64,000 bases of DNA, taken from assembly GCA_903867225.1 (NCBI GenBank), contig CAIPQN010000042.1, forward strand, positions 38,992 to 102,991, read 5' to 3'. The notes beneath the pieces are model-generated. The model made no database searches, had not been told where the DNA came from, and was given only the letters and a program-made list of their open reading frames with translations. Shown piece after piece: positions 49,301 to 59,052 of this stretch. Position 1 is the stretch's first letter. Each line of letters starts with the position of its first letter. The stretch is from an uncultured Pseudomonadota bacterium (lineage in GTDB: Bacteria; Pseudomonadota; Gammaproteobacteria; Methylococcales; Methylomonadaceae). Both the position numbers and the translations under genes were made by a program.

Positions 49301-50054
49301 ACGTACCGTGATTTTCATTTTATTCACACTCGCAGCACTTGGTTTAAGTGGCGTAGCGTTCGCATTACCATCTGGCATTGAAGCATTGACCGTCACATCG
49401 AATCCGAAAGGTGGTCAAACTTACAGCGTGACATTGCAGATTTTGGCGTTGATGACGATGATGACGTTGTTACCCGCGATGCTGCTGACAATGACTTCAT
49501 TTACCCGAATTATGATTGTGTTCAGTTTGTTACGCCAAGCTCTCGGCACGGGACAAGTGCCAAGCAATCAGGTTTTGCTTGGATTATCGTTGTTTTTGAC
49601 CATTTTTATTATGATGCCTGTTATCGACAAAGTGAATGTTGAAGCGGTGCAACCATATATGGAAGAAAAAATCGATGCAATGCAAGCGATTGAAAAAGCT
49701 TCGATTCCATTTCGCCAATTCATGACAAAACAAACCCGCGAAAGTGATTTAGAATTGTTCGTGCGAATTTCGGGCAAAGCTGAATTGACGAATGCAGACG
49801 AAATTCCATTTTCATTATTATTGCCAGCTTATGTAACTAGCGAAATTAAAACAGCGTTTCAGATTGGTTTTCTCATTTTTTTGCCGTTTCTAATTATCGA
49901 TTTAGTAGTTGCGAGTGTATTGATGTCGATGGGTATGATGATGTTGTCGCCGATGATTATTTCGTTACCTTTTAAAATTATGCTATTTGTTCTCGCAGAT
50001 GGCTGGTCGCTTATTATGGAAATGCTCGCAGCGAGTTTTTTTGTTGGCACTTAA
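49290..50054 (+). CDS. fliP: Flagellar type III export protein FliP
   Basis: [36 protein letters not shown]. Confidence 0.96.
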   Translation: MMRKRTVIFILFTLAALGLSGVAFALPSGIEALTVTSNPKGGQTYSVTLQILALMTMMTLLPAMLLTMTSFTRIMIVFSLLRQALGTGQVPSNQVLLGLSLFLTIFIMMPVIDKVNVEAVQPYMEEKIDAMQAIEKASIPFRQFMTKQTRESDLELFVRISGKAELTNADEIPFSLLLPAYVTSEIKTAFQIGFLIFLPFLIIDLVVASVLMSMGMMMLSPMIISLPFKIMLFVLADGWSLIMEMLAASFFVGT

Positions 50055-50069
50055 CGGAGCGTCGAACTT

Positions 50070-50339
50070 ATGACACCCGAAATTATTTATACCGTCGCAC
50101 AAAATGCGATGGTCGTGGCAGTTAAACTCACGATTCCATTATTGTTACCAACGCTCGTCGTTGGTTTAATCATTGCGATGTTTCAAGCCGCAACCCAAAT
50201 CAACGAATCCACCCTAACATTTGTGCCGAAGGTCGTGGTGATAGGTGCCGTTTTGCTGTTAGTCGGTCCCGCAATGTTACAACTGTTTCTCGATTATTTT
50301 CGTGATTTAATCAAGGAAATTCCTCTTCTAATCGGTTGA
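50070..50339 (+). CDS. fliQ: Flagellar export protein FliQ
   Basis: 89 aa, LPTLVVGLIIAMFQAATQINESTLTFVPK. Confidence 0.95.
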   Translation: MTPEIIYTVAQNAMVVAVKLTIPLLLPTLVVGLIIAMFQAATQINESTLTFVPKVVVIGAVLLLVGPAMLQLFLDYFRDLIKEIPLLIG

Positions 50340-50344
50340 TTCAC

Positions 50345-51118
50345 ATGAACTTCACCGAAGCACAATTACTTAATACAATGGCAATGCTTACATTTCCACT
50401 GATGCGAATTAGTGCGATGTTTGTATCGATGCCCGTGTTTAGTGTGCGAGCTGTTCCCGCGCAAGTTCGCGTTATTCTTACAGGTATTATTGCCTTTATT
50501 GTTATTCCGTTATTGCCGCCATTGCCGCAAGTTGAAATGATGAGTTACAAGGGTATGATGATTGGTGTGCAACAAGTCGTGATTGGCATTACGACTGGGT
50601 TTATTCTACAAATGGTTTTTGCCGCTGTGATTTTTGCAGGGCAGGGCGTAGCGTATGGAATGGGCTTAGGTTTCGCGTCGATGGTCGATCCACTGAACGG
50701 TCAACAAATTCCTGTCATTTCACAAATTTACATGATTAGCACGACGTTATTATTTTTGAGTTTAGACGGGCATTTGCTTCTAATTCAATTATTGGTTGAT
50801 AGTTTTACGTCGTTGCCTATTGGTGAATCACTCAATACAAATGATGCGTGGTCGATTATTTTGTGGGGTGGGCGGATATTTTCAGACGGTTTATTGCTTT
50901 CGATGCCTGTCGTTATTAGCTTATTGTTGGTGAACGTGATTTTTGGCGTGGCATCAAAATCTGCACCACAATTACAAATTTTCTCTGTTGGTTTTCCGAT
51001 TACACTGATGTTGGGAATTTTACTTATTTGGTTAACATTGCCCGATATGTTGACGTTGATACCCGATATATTGAACGATGGTTATGATTTAATTAAACAA
51101 TTACTACGATTGACTTAA
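50345..51118 (+). CDS. fliR: Flagellar export protein FliR
   Basis: GFASMVDPLNGQQIPVISQIY; gene order. Confidence 0.95.
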   Translation: MNFTEAQLLNTMAMLTFPLMRISAMFVSMPVFSVRAVPAQVRVILTGIIAFIVIPLLPPLPQVEMMSYKGMMIGVQQVVIGITTGFILQMVFAAVIFAGQGVAYGMGLGFASMVDPLNGQQIPVISQIYMISTTLLFLSLDGHLLLIQLLVDSFTSLPIGESLNTNDAWSIILWGGRIFSDGLLLSMPVVISLLLVNVIFGVASKSAPQLQIFSVGFPITLMLGILLIWLTLPDMLTLIPDILNDGYDLIKQLLRLT

Positions 51119-51121
51119 AAA

Positions 51122-52252
51122 ATGGCTGAAGATTCAGGACAAGAAAAAAGCGAAGAACCCACCCAGAAACGCTTAGATGACGCAAAAAAGAAAGGTCAAA
51201 TTGCACGGTCGCGTGAACTGAATACGTTTGTAATGCTGATTATCAGCGCATGGTTACTGATTTCACAAGGCGGACAAGTGGGGCAGGGGTTAATTGAGCT
51301 GATGCAAAGGAATTTCCATGTGTCCCGCGAAACTATTTTTGAACCCCTTACAACTATCGTATTTTTTAAGCAAGCGATGCACGATGGATTGTTGCTTATT
51401 GTGCCATTGATGGTAATTTTAACTATCACTGCTATTATTGCCCCTATTGCCTTAGGAGGTTGGATTTTCAATATGGATACTATCACCCCAAAATTCGACA
51501 AACTCGATCCAATCAAGGGTTTGCCTAAATTATTTTCTGTTAACGGCTTGGTCGAATTACTTAAAGCCTCTCTTAAAATTGCGCTGGTCGGTCTTGTCGG
51601 CTGGTTATTATTCAATTCGATTTTTGCCGAATTATTAGGTTTAAGTTCTGAACCGATGGAACAAGCTGTTATTCATGCCGTCAAACTGATTGCTCATAGT
51701 TTTTTAATTTTAAGTGGCGCGTTAATTTTAGTCGCAGCGATTGATGTGCCGTATCAATTACATAAGCACAGCACCGACTTAAAAATGTCGATGCAAGAAA
51801 TTAAAGACGAACATAAAGAAGCAGAAGGTAGCCCTGAAATTAAAGGACGAATTCGTCGTACTCAAATGGAAATGGCACAAAATCGAATGATGAAAGAAGT
51901 GCCAAATGCCGATGTTATTATCACCAACCCGAGCCATTATGCGATTGCGCTGAAATATGATGAAGGTTCTGGCAATGCACCGATATTGGTTGCGAAAGGG
52001 GTCGATTTAATCGCTGCTCAGATTCGTAATCTTGCGATTGAAGCCAACGTGCCACTCGTTGCAGCACCTCCATTAGCGCGTGCTTTATATTATTCAACTG
52101 AATTAGATAACGAAATTCCACAAGGTTTATATTTAGCGGTTGCTCAAGTATTGGCGTACATTTTCCAATTAAAAGAAGCGGCTAAAACACACGGCACGAA
52201 ACCTGCTGCACCAAAAGATATTAAAGTGCCGTCTGAATTTAAACAGGAATAA
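51122..52252 (+). CDS. flhB: Flagellar export protein FlhB
   Basis: EKSEEPTQKRLDDAKKKGQIARSRELN; NPSHYAIALKY (NPTH-type autocleavage site). Confidence 0.96.
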   Translation: MAEDSGQEKSEEPTQKRLDDAKKKGQIARSRELNTFVMLIISAWLLISQGGQVGQGLIELMQRNFHVSRETIFEPLTTIVFFKQAMHDGLLLIVPLMVILTITAIIAPIALGGWIFNMDTITPKFDKLDPIKGLPKLFSVNGLVELLKASLKIALVGLVGWLLFNSIFAELLGLSSEPMEQAVIHAVKLIAHSFLILSGALILVAAIDVPYQLHKHSTDLKMSMQEIKDEHKEAEGSPEIKGRIRRTQMEMAQNRMMKEVPNADVIITNPSHYAIALKYDEGSGNAPILVAKGVDLIAAQIRNLAIEANVPLVAAPPLARALYYSTELDNEIPQGLYLAVAQVLAYIFQLKEAAKTHGTKPAAPKDIKVPSEFKQE

Positions 52253-52259
52253 CCGCGTC

Positions 52260-54359
52260 ATGGATTTAACTAAACTCAAAGCTATTACAGCATTGCTCGG
52301 CAAAGCCGAACTTGGTGCGCCATTCGTTATTGTCGTCATTTTGTCGATGATAATGTTGCCGCTGCCCGCATTTTTACTCGATATTTTCTTTACTTTTAAC
52401 ATCTCGTTTTCACTGATCATTTTATTAGTCGTCGTTTACACGTTGAAACCGTTAGATTTTGGTTCGTTTCCAACGGTGATTTTGTTAGCGACTTTATTAC
52501 GATTAGCATTAAACGTCGCATCAACTCGTGTGGTTTTATTAGAAGGTCACAACGGCGGTGATGCCGCTGGAAAGGTAATTGAAGCCTTCGGTGCATTTGT
52601 TATCGGCGGGAACTTTGCCGTCGGTTTAGTCGTCTTCACGATTTTGGTGATTATCAATTTTATGGTTGTCACGAAAGGCGCAGGACGAGTTGCCGAAGTA
52701 GGCGCACGTTTCACATTGGACGCGATGCCTGGTAAACAAATGGCAGTTGATGCTGATTTAAACGCAGGTTTAATTACCCAAGACGAAGCGCGGGCGCGTC
52801 GTGCCGAAGTTGCCATGGAAGCGGATTTTTATGGTTCGATGGACGGTGCGAGTAAATTCGTGCGCGGCGATGCGATTGCTGGGATTATCATTTTGTTCGT
52901 GAACATGATTGGTGGCTTGTGCATCGGGATGTTGCAACACGATTTGAGTTTTGCAGATGCGGGCGAAAAATATGTGTTATTGACTATCGGTGACGGTTTA
53001 GTGGCGCAAATTCCATCGTTATTATTGTCTACAGCTTCAGCGTTAGTGGTCACGAAAGTGGGCGCAGGCACTCAAAATATCGGTCAACAAGTCAGCGCAC
53101 AATTATTTGAAAATCCCAAAGCCTTAATGATTACAGGCGGTGTGATTGGTGCGTTAGGTTTAATTCCAGGAATGCCAAATTTGGTATTTTTATTATTGTC
53201 GTCTGCATTAGGTGGTTCAGCGTACTTCATTGATAAACGCCGCAAACAAGTCGCACTTGACGCATTGACGACGAAAAAACCAGAAACAAACCAAGCCCCT
53301 ACTGAAAACCGTGATTTGAGCTGGGAAGATGTTATGCCAGTCGATATTATCGGTTTAGAAGTCGGTTATCGTTTGATTCCTTTGGTGGATAAAAATCAAG
53401 GTGGTCAATTGATGGTGCGTATTAAAGGCGTGCGGAAAAAATTGTCACAAGAATTAGGTTTCTTAATTCCGTCTGTTCACATTCGAGATAACTTAGATTT
53501 AAGTCCAACAACGTATCGTATTTCGTTGATGGGCGTGACGGTGGGAGAAGCGGAAATTGTCCCCGAAATGGAAATGGCGATTAACCCTGGTCGCGTGTTT
53601 GGTGAGTTGGTTGGTAAAGCCTGTAAAGATCCAGCGTTTGGTTTGGATGCCGTATGGATTGAACCAAATCAAAAAGATTACGCGCAAACAATGGGTTATA
53701 CCGTGGTAGATGCGGGAACCGTTGTGGCGACACATTTAAGTCATTTGTTGCAAGCGCACGCGCATGAGTTATTGGGCTACGAAGAAACACAACGAATGCT
53801 CGACAATTTAGCGAAAACAGCTCCGAAATTAGTGGAAGATTTAGTGCCAAAAACATTGACGTTGGGTGTTGTGGCGAAAGTGTTACAAAATTTATTGATC
53901 GAACAAGTGCCAATCCGCGATATGCGTACCATTGCCGAAACATTGGCAGAGTACGGTTCAAAAAGTCAAGATACCGACATTTTGACCTCTGCGGTACGAA
54001 CTGCGCTGGGACGTTTAATTATTCATGAAATTACTGGATCTGCGGATGAGTTAACAGTTATTACCTTAGATAGTGAGTTGGAACAGATATTGCAAAAGTC
54101 TTTACAAACGGCGAGCGAAAACGGTACTGGCGTTGAACCTGGGCTTGCGGATCAAATGCACGATTCATTGCAAGAGAATACGCAACAAATGGAAATAGAT
54201 GGATTATTACCAATTTTATTGGTGTCATCTTATATCCGTCCTTGGTTATCACGCTTCGTTCGCCATTCAATTCCAAATTTACATGTTTTGGCATACAACG
54301 AAATTCCCGCCGATCGGCAGGTGAAAGTCATTGCAAATGTCGGACGACGCACTAACTGA
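52260..54359 (+). CDS. flhA: Flagellar export protein FlhA
   Basis: FPTVILLATLLRLALNVASTRVVL; FTLDAMPGKQMAVDADLNAG. Confidence 0.97.
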   Translation: MDLTKLKAITALLGKAELGAPFVIVVILSMIMLPLPAFLLDIFFTFNISFSLIILLVVVYTLKPLDFGSFPTVILLATLLRLALNVASTRVVLLEGHNGGDAAGKVIEAFGAFVIGGNFAVGLVVFTILVIINFMVVTKGAGRVAEVGARFTLDAMPGKQMAVDADLNAGLITQDEARARRAEVAMEADFYGSMDGASKFVRGDAIAGIIILFVNMIGGLCIGMLQHDLSFADAGEKYVLLTIGDGLVAQIPSLLLSTASALVVTKVGAGTQNIGQQVSAQLFENPKALMITGGVIGALGLIPGMPNLVFLLLSSALGGSAYFIDKRRKQVALDALTTKKPETNQAPTENRDLSWEDVMPVDIIGLEVGYRLIPLVDKNQGGQLMVRIKGVRKKLSQELGFLIPSVHIRDNLDLSPTTYRISLMGVTVGEAEIVPEMEMAINPGRVFGELVGKACKDPAFGLDAVWIEPNQKDYAQTMGYTVVDAGTVVATHLSHLLQAHAHELLGYEETQRMLDNLAKTAPKLVEDLVPKTLTLGVVAKVLQNLLIEQVPIRDMRTIAETLAEYGSKSQDTDILTSAVRTALGRLIIHEITGSADELTVITLDSELEQILQKSLQTASENGTGVEPGLADQMHDSLQENTQQMEIDGLLPILLVSSYIRPWLSRFVRHSIPNLHVLAYNEIPADRQVKVIANVGRRTN

Positions 54360-54383
54360 TTTAAGGGAAACTAAGGACTTCTA

Positions 54384-56270
54384 ATGAAAATTAAACGCTT
54401 TTTTGCAGAAAATATACGACAAGCCATGCAAATGGTACGCGAGGAATTAGGCGCAGATGCGGTTATCATGTCCAATCGTGCTGTTGACGGTGGTGTTGAG
54501 ATTGTGGCGGCGCGTGATTTTGATGAACAAACGGTTCGCTCAAAAAGCACCTCGCATGGCGATGATCAACAACCCGATTATTTCAAACCGTCTTCGTCAT
54601 CTCAACGCGCTAAACGCGTTGATTTGCCCGACTTTCACACAGAAAGAAATAATTTGCACGTCATTAGCAGTCCTCGTAAACAAGAAGATCAGGTTTTCAG
54701 TAGCAGCACCGCTAAACGAGGAATTGATCAATATGTGGGTTACGCAGAAAAAGTTCAATTACGCGGTAATCCAGATGCTGTAAAACACAATTTCAATAAA
54801 GAACCTGCTCGCAAACAAGCGGCACCTGAAGCACCATATTCGCCACCGTCGATTATGATTAAAGTGCCAAAGAAAGCAAAACCACAGCCGCAACCGACAC
54901 ATCAACGTGAACCGATTTATCGTGAGCAAATGCCGCAACGTGAATCGATGTATCGTGACGACCCTGTGCCACAACGTGAACCGATTTATCGTGATGAACC
55001 AATGGCGCAACGTGAGCCGATGTATCGTGATGAGCCGCGACGTGAGCAAATTCCTGCACCGCGTGAAATGTATCGTGAACCGATGCAATCGCGTGAAGCC
55101 ATTATGCCGCAAGCGAGAAATACACAATCTGAAGTTCATCATGAAGCCCATGAATTACGCCAACATTTTAGCAGTAGTGATTATGAAGACGAATTCGATG
55201 AATTTTTAAACGAAGCGGTACAAGAAACTTATGCCGCACCAAAACGTGAAACATCGGCGCGTATTGAACCAATCATTAACGAAATTCCTGAACCTGTGCA
55301 AGCAGCACCAGTCATCGAAGAAAAAGAAAATCCTTCGGAAAAACTATTGCTGCAAGTAACGAAAGAATTAAAGTCGTTACGCAACACGATGGACAGTAAA
55401 TTATCAAGCATAAATTTCGCACATCATTCTCTGAATCCCAATTCCACACCGATTCGCAGCGAGTTATTACAAAAGTTAGCACGAATGAGTGTATCGAAAA
55501 AATTGAGCATTAAAATCGCCAATCGTTTCGCTAATCACACCAATTTCGATTTTGTCTTCACGCAAGCTCAAGAATTACTTGCTAAAGTTTTGCCATTAAC
55601 AACGGATGATTTACTTGAAACAGGTGGTGTTGTGGCATTGGTTGGACCAACTGGTGTAGGAAAAACGACGAGTGTAGCGAAACTTGCTGCTCAATTTTCA
55701 TTGAAACATGGCGCAAATCAAGTCGCGTTAATTACGACAGACAATTATCGAATTGCCGCACATGAACAATTAAATACTTACGGACGTATTTTGAATATGC
55801 CTGTACGAATTGCATCAAGCGCGGCGGAGTTAAGACAGTTAATTCACAGCTTCTCTGATAAAAAACTCATTTTGATTGATACTGCTGGCATGAGCCAACG
55901 CGATATGAAATTGATTGAACAAATCAATACACTTAAAGAAAACGATTTAACGGTGAAATCATATCTTGTTATATCGGCAGCGACCGAATATAAAGCAATG
56001 AATGAAATTATTGATGCGTTTGATACATTCAAACCACAAGCTGTTATTTTGACGAAACTTGATGAAGCGGCAACGATCGGTTCAGCCTTATCATCACTTA
56101 TTGAACATAATTTACCTTTATCTTTTATTACTAACGGTCAGCAAGTTCCCGAAGATATGCGTCATCCGAGTGCAAGAGAATTAGTTGCTCAATGCGTAAC
56201 AGAATTGGATGTTGAAGACGACGATTACGAAGAAAACAACGAAGCGTGGGTGGCTCAAGGATATGCTTAA
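54384..56270 (+). CDS. flhF: Flagellar SRP-like GTPase FlhF with repeat-rich linker
   Basis: ALVGPTGVGKTTSVAKLAAQF, DTAGMSQRD; N-terminal MKIKRFFAENIRQAMQMVREELGADAVI. Confidence 0.95.
   Translation: MKIKRFFAENIRQAMQMVREELGADAVIMSNRAVDGGVEIVAARDFDEQTVRSKSTSHGDDQQPDYFKPSSSSQRAKRVDLPDFHTERNNLHVISSPRKQEDQVFSSSTAKRGIDQYVGYAEKVQLRGNPDAVKHNFNKEPARKQAAPEAPYSPPSIMIKVPKKAKPQPQPTHQREPIYREQMPQRESMYRDDPVPQREPIYRDEPMAQREPMYRDEPRREQIPAPREMYREPMQSREAIMPQARNTQSEVHHEAHELRQHFSSSDYEDEFDEFLNEAVQETYAAPKRETSARIEPIINEIPEPVQAAPVIEEKENPSEKLLLQVTKELKSLRNTMDSKLSSINFAHHSLNPNSTPIRSELLQKLARMSVSKKLSIKIANRFANHTNFDFVFTQAQELLAKVLPLTTDDLLETGGVVALVGPTGVGKTTSVAKLAAQFSLKHGANQVALITTDNYRIAAHEQLNTYGRILNMPVRIASSAAELRQLIHSFSDKKLILIDTAGMSQRDMKLIEQINTLKENDLTVKSYLVISAATEYKAMNEIIDAFDTFKPQAVILTKLDEAATIGSALSSLIEHNLPLSFITNGQQVPEDMRHPSARELVAQCVTELDVEDDDYEENNEAWVAQGYA
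54901..55095 (+). repeat. Degenerate tandem repeats encoding QREPxYRDEPx units in FlhF linker
   Basis: HQREPIYREQMPQRESMYRDDPVPQREPIYRDEPMAQREPMYRDEP... Confidence 0.85.
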
Positions 56271-57132
56271 ACAATTAGATCAAGCGGCTGGCATTCGTAA
56301 GATGAACAAAAATAAACCTGTGCGTGTAATCGCTGTTGCGAGTGGCAAAGGCGGTGTGGGTAAAACGAACATCGCTGTGAATGTCGGCATTTCTTTAGTA
56401 CAAATGGGACAGCGCGTTGTGTTGATGGATGCGGATATGGGCTTGGCGAATGTGGATATTTTGTTGGGTGTTTATCCCAAATACAATTTATCACACGTTT
56501 TGACGGGCGAAAAAACGCTCGATGAAATCATGGTCACGGCACCTTCTGGATTAAAACTGATTCCAGGTGCATCGGGTATTCAAAAAATGACTGAGCTTTC
56601 AACCATTGAACAAGCCGCTGTTATTCGTGCATTTAGCGAAATTGACCAACAAATTGACGTGTTAATTGTGGATACCGCAGCGGGAATTTCATCGAGTGTG
56701 GTGAATTTTTCTCGGGCGTGTCAGGAAATTATTATTGTAATTTGCGACGAACCCACATCATTGACCGATGCGTATGCGTTTATCAAATTGTTGAACCGAG
56801 ATTATGGCTGCAACAGTTTTCAAATTATTACGAATATGGTGCAGACGGTACAGCAAGGCAAAGCGTTATTTCAAAAACTAAATAAAGTGACAGACAATTA
56901 TTTGGATGTGAAATTGCAATTTGTTGGCGCGGTGCCTTTTGACGAGTATTTACGTCAATCTGTACAAAAACAAACACCTGTCATTTTAGGTTTTCCACGC
57001 AGTAAATCCGCTCAAGCAATGAAAGCGATTGCTGTAAAAATAAATAGTTGGCCACTCAAAACACAAGCGGGTGGTTATATCGAATTCTTCATTGAGCGCA
57101 TGGTTAAATATGCACAAAAGGATGCCGCATGA
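56263..57132 (+). CDS. flhG: MinD-like ATPase FlhG/FleN
   Basis: RVIAVASGKGGVGKTNIAVNVGISLVQMGQRVVLMDADMGLANVD. Confidence 0.95.
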   Translation: MLKQLDQAAGIRKMNKNKPVRVIAVASGKGGVGKTNIAVNVGISLVQMGQRVVLMDADMGLANVDILLGVYPKYNLSHVLTGEKTLDEIMVTAPSGLKLIPGASGIQKMTELSTIEQAAVIRAFSEIDQQIDVLIVDTAAGISSSVVNFSRACQEIIIVICDEPTSLTDAYAFIKLLNRDYGCNSFQIITNMVQTVQQGKALFQKLNKVTDNYLDVKLQFVGAVPFDEYLRQSVQKQTPVILGFPRSKSAQAMKAIAVKINSWPLKTQAGGYIEFFIERMVKYAQKDAA

Positions 57133-57380
57133 ACGCACAAACACTTTATTCGCCAAAGTTATCTAATTCTATGCGACTAGATTCAGATATTTCGTTAGGG
57201 CTGATTCAACAAAAATTAAATGTTATTCGCCATGCGGTTCAAGCCGTAAAAAAACAAACGGGGCGAGCATCTAATAATGATGTTGCTACTTATTTGGGCG
57301 TAACACTTGATGAATACATTCATATTTTACAAGACGCGAATACGCGTATATTCCATAATTTCAAACAGGAGGTTGCATGA
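57129..57380 (+). CDS. Stand-alone sigma-3-like domain protein (FliA paralogous fragment)
   Basis: AVQAVKKQTGRASNNDVATYLGVTLDEYIHILQDANTRIF aligns with FliA AIRVLENQTGCAAIDSDVAEYLGISMDEYYRILRDSSNCRVF; ATGA overlaps with neighbours. Confidence 0.75.
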   Translation: MNAQTLYSPKLSNSMRLDSDISLGLIQQKLNVIRHAVQAVKKQTGRASNNDVATYLGVTLDEYIHILQDANTRIFHNFKQEVA

Positions 57381-58105
57381 GTGCCGTAGCTATGTACAGT
57401 TCGGTTCAAATCGGCAATATCGACGCGCAAATCATGCTACACGCGCCATTAGTTAAGCGTATCGCTTACCATTTATTAAGCAAATTACCTGATTCAGTAC
57501 AAGTGGATGATTTAATTCAAGCGGGAATGTTGGGCTTGTTGGAATCCATGAAAAATTACGACGCAAGCAAAGGCGCGAGTTTTGATACTTATGCGGGTAT
57601 TCGGATTCGTGGTTCGATGTTAGATGAAGTGCGCCGTTGTGATTGGGTGCCACGCTCGGTATATAAAAAATCGCGGGTTATTAGTGATGCCATTCGGGTT
57701 TTAGAAAATCAAACAGGATGTGCCGCCATAGATAGCGATGTTGCTGAATACTTAGGTATTAGCATGGACGAATACTACCGAATTTTGCGTGATTCGAGTA
57801 ATTGTCGTGTGTTCAGTATTGAAGAATTAGCGCAAACTGGTGATAATTACCTCGAGGAGTCTTCGGGGGTATCAGAAGCACCGTTAGAAACCGTCACTCG
57901 TGATGGCTTCCAAAAAGCATTGAGTGCTGCAATTGCGAGCTTACCTGAACGCGAACGATTAATTATTTCTTTGTATTACGATGAAGAATTAAATTTACGC
58001 GAAATTGGTCAAATTTTGAATCTTACCGAATCTCGTGTCAGTCAAATCAGTTCTCAAGCGGTACTTCGATTACGTTCTCGACTTAGTGGTTGGATAGATA
58101 CTTAA
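57377..58105 (+). CDS. fliA: Flagellar sigma-28 factor FliA
   Basis: VDDLIQAGMLGLLESMKNYDASKGASFDTYAGIRIRGSMLDEVRRCDWVPRSV; region 4 LREIGQILNLTESRVSQISSQAV. Confidence 0.97.
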   Translation: MSAVAMYSSVQIGNIDAQIMLHAPLVKRIAYHLLSKLPDSVQVDDLIQAGMLGLLESMKNYDASKGASFDTYAGIRIRGSMLDEVRRCDWVPRSVYKKSRVISDAIRVLENQTGCAAIDSDVAEYLGISMDEYYRILRDSSNCRVFSIEELAQTGDNYLEESSGVSEAPLETVTRDGFQKALSAAIASLPERERLIISLYYDEELNLREIGQILNLTESRVSQISSQAVLRLRSRLSGWIDT

Positions 58106-58156
58106 CACATTCACCGTTATGGTCGCTGTGTTAATCACGCAAAAAGGGCATAGCGT

Positions 58157-58372
58157 ATGGATATTTTAAGTATTGTTGGATTTAGCGCAATGAACGCAAT
58201 TCTTACTGGCGTGACCATCGAAGGCGGGGATGTTAACTTATCAGTTAACTCACCCGCCTTTATATTTTGTATTCAATGGCACGATTGGTGCGACATTATT
58301 ACAACAATGGAAAATATCATTCCATTGCCGATAATACTGATGAAAAAGGACGTTTTTAAACTTCCCATCTAA
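58157..58372 (+). pseudogene. Frameshifted N-terminal remnant of MotA/MotC-family flagellar stator protein
   Basis: MDILSIVGFSAMNAILTGVTIEGGDVNLSVNSPAFIF, then FNGTIGATLLQQ in another frame (58269 onward), then PLPIILMKKDVFKLPI in the original frame. Confidence 0.6.
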
Positions 58373-58425
58373 GAAACCCTGTCGTACCACGAATAAAATA
58401 AGTGGGGCGCAAATCGGAGAAAATC

Positions 58426-58599
58426 ATGTTAGAAATTCAAGCTGTCACACCTACTTTTCCTGTTTTTAAAGAAAAAAAAATTCATAAAGATGAATACCGC
58501 ACGCCTGACAAGCCACATCGAAATAATCCAAAATTAGAAGAACAAGAGGAAAAACTAGATGAATCCGCCCCTAGCCAACACATTGACGAACGTGTCTAA
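58426..58599 (+). CDS. Small hypothetical protein (57 aa)
   Basis: ATG after cggaga; hydrophilic; overlaps downstream DUF2802 ORF. Confidence 0.5.
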   Translation: MLEIQAVTPTFPVFKEKKIHKDEYRTPDKPHRNNPKLEEQEEKLDESAPSQHIDERV

Positions 58600-59020
58600 T
58601 GACCTAATGTTAATCGGCTTTAGTATTACGGCGATTATTTTAATCGCGATGCTGTTTGCGTTACTTTGGTTGAGTCGTTTGGTTTCACAATTAAAACGTG
58701 ACTGTGCGAATTTGACCGACATTGTAGATGGCAACAAAAATGATATTTACGGACTGTGTTCAGCGGCATTAACGGTGAATGAAAATACTGCAACTTCACA
58801 TGAAGAATTACACGATTTAAAGCAGCAATTAGCAAGTATTGTCGAAAAAATGAGTGACTTACAGAATGAAATTCAACAAGGTGATTTTGTAAATAGTCCG
58901 TATAACGTCGATATTCGCAAAATTCGTGATGGCGCGAGTGTCGAAGAGTTGATGAAACAATCTGATTTAAGTTATGACGAAGCCGCATTGTTGATTCGTT
59001 TACATGGCGGCAAAGCCTAA
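58559..59020 (+). CDS. DUF2802-like flagellar-locus protein
   Basis: N-terminal TM; C-terminal VEELMKQSDLSYDEAALLIRLHG. Confidence 0.75.
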   Translation: MNPPLANTLTNVSNDLMLIGFSITAIILIAMLFALLWLSRLVSQLKRDCANLTDIVDGNKNDIYGLCSAALTVNENTATSHEELHDLKQQLASIVEKMSDLQNEIQQGDFVNSPYNVDIRKIRDGASVEELMKQSDLSYDEAALLIRLHGGKA

Positions 59021-59052
59021 TTTAAAATTTCAAATAGTGAGAGAAAAACATT

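Noticed and set aside
54759-55209. Overlapping ORFs antisense or out of frame to the flhF repeat linker
   Set aside because: Low-complexity shadow ORFs (e.g. HRFTLRH repeats) produced by flhF repeats; no start-site support.
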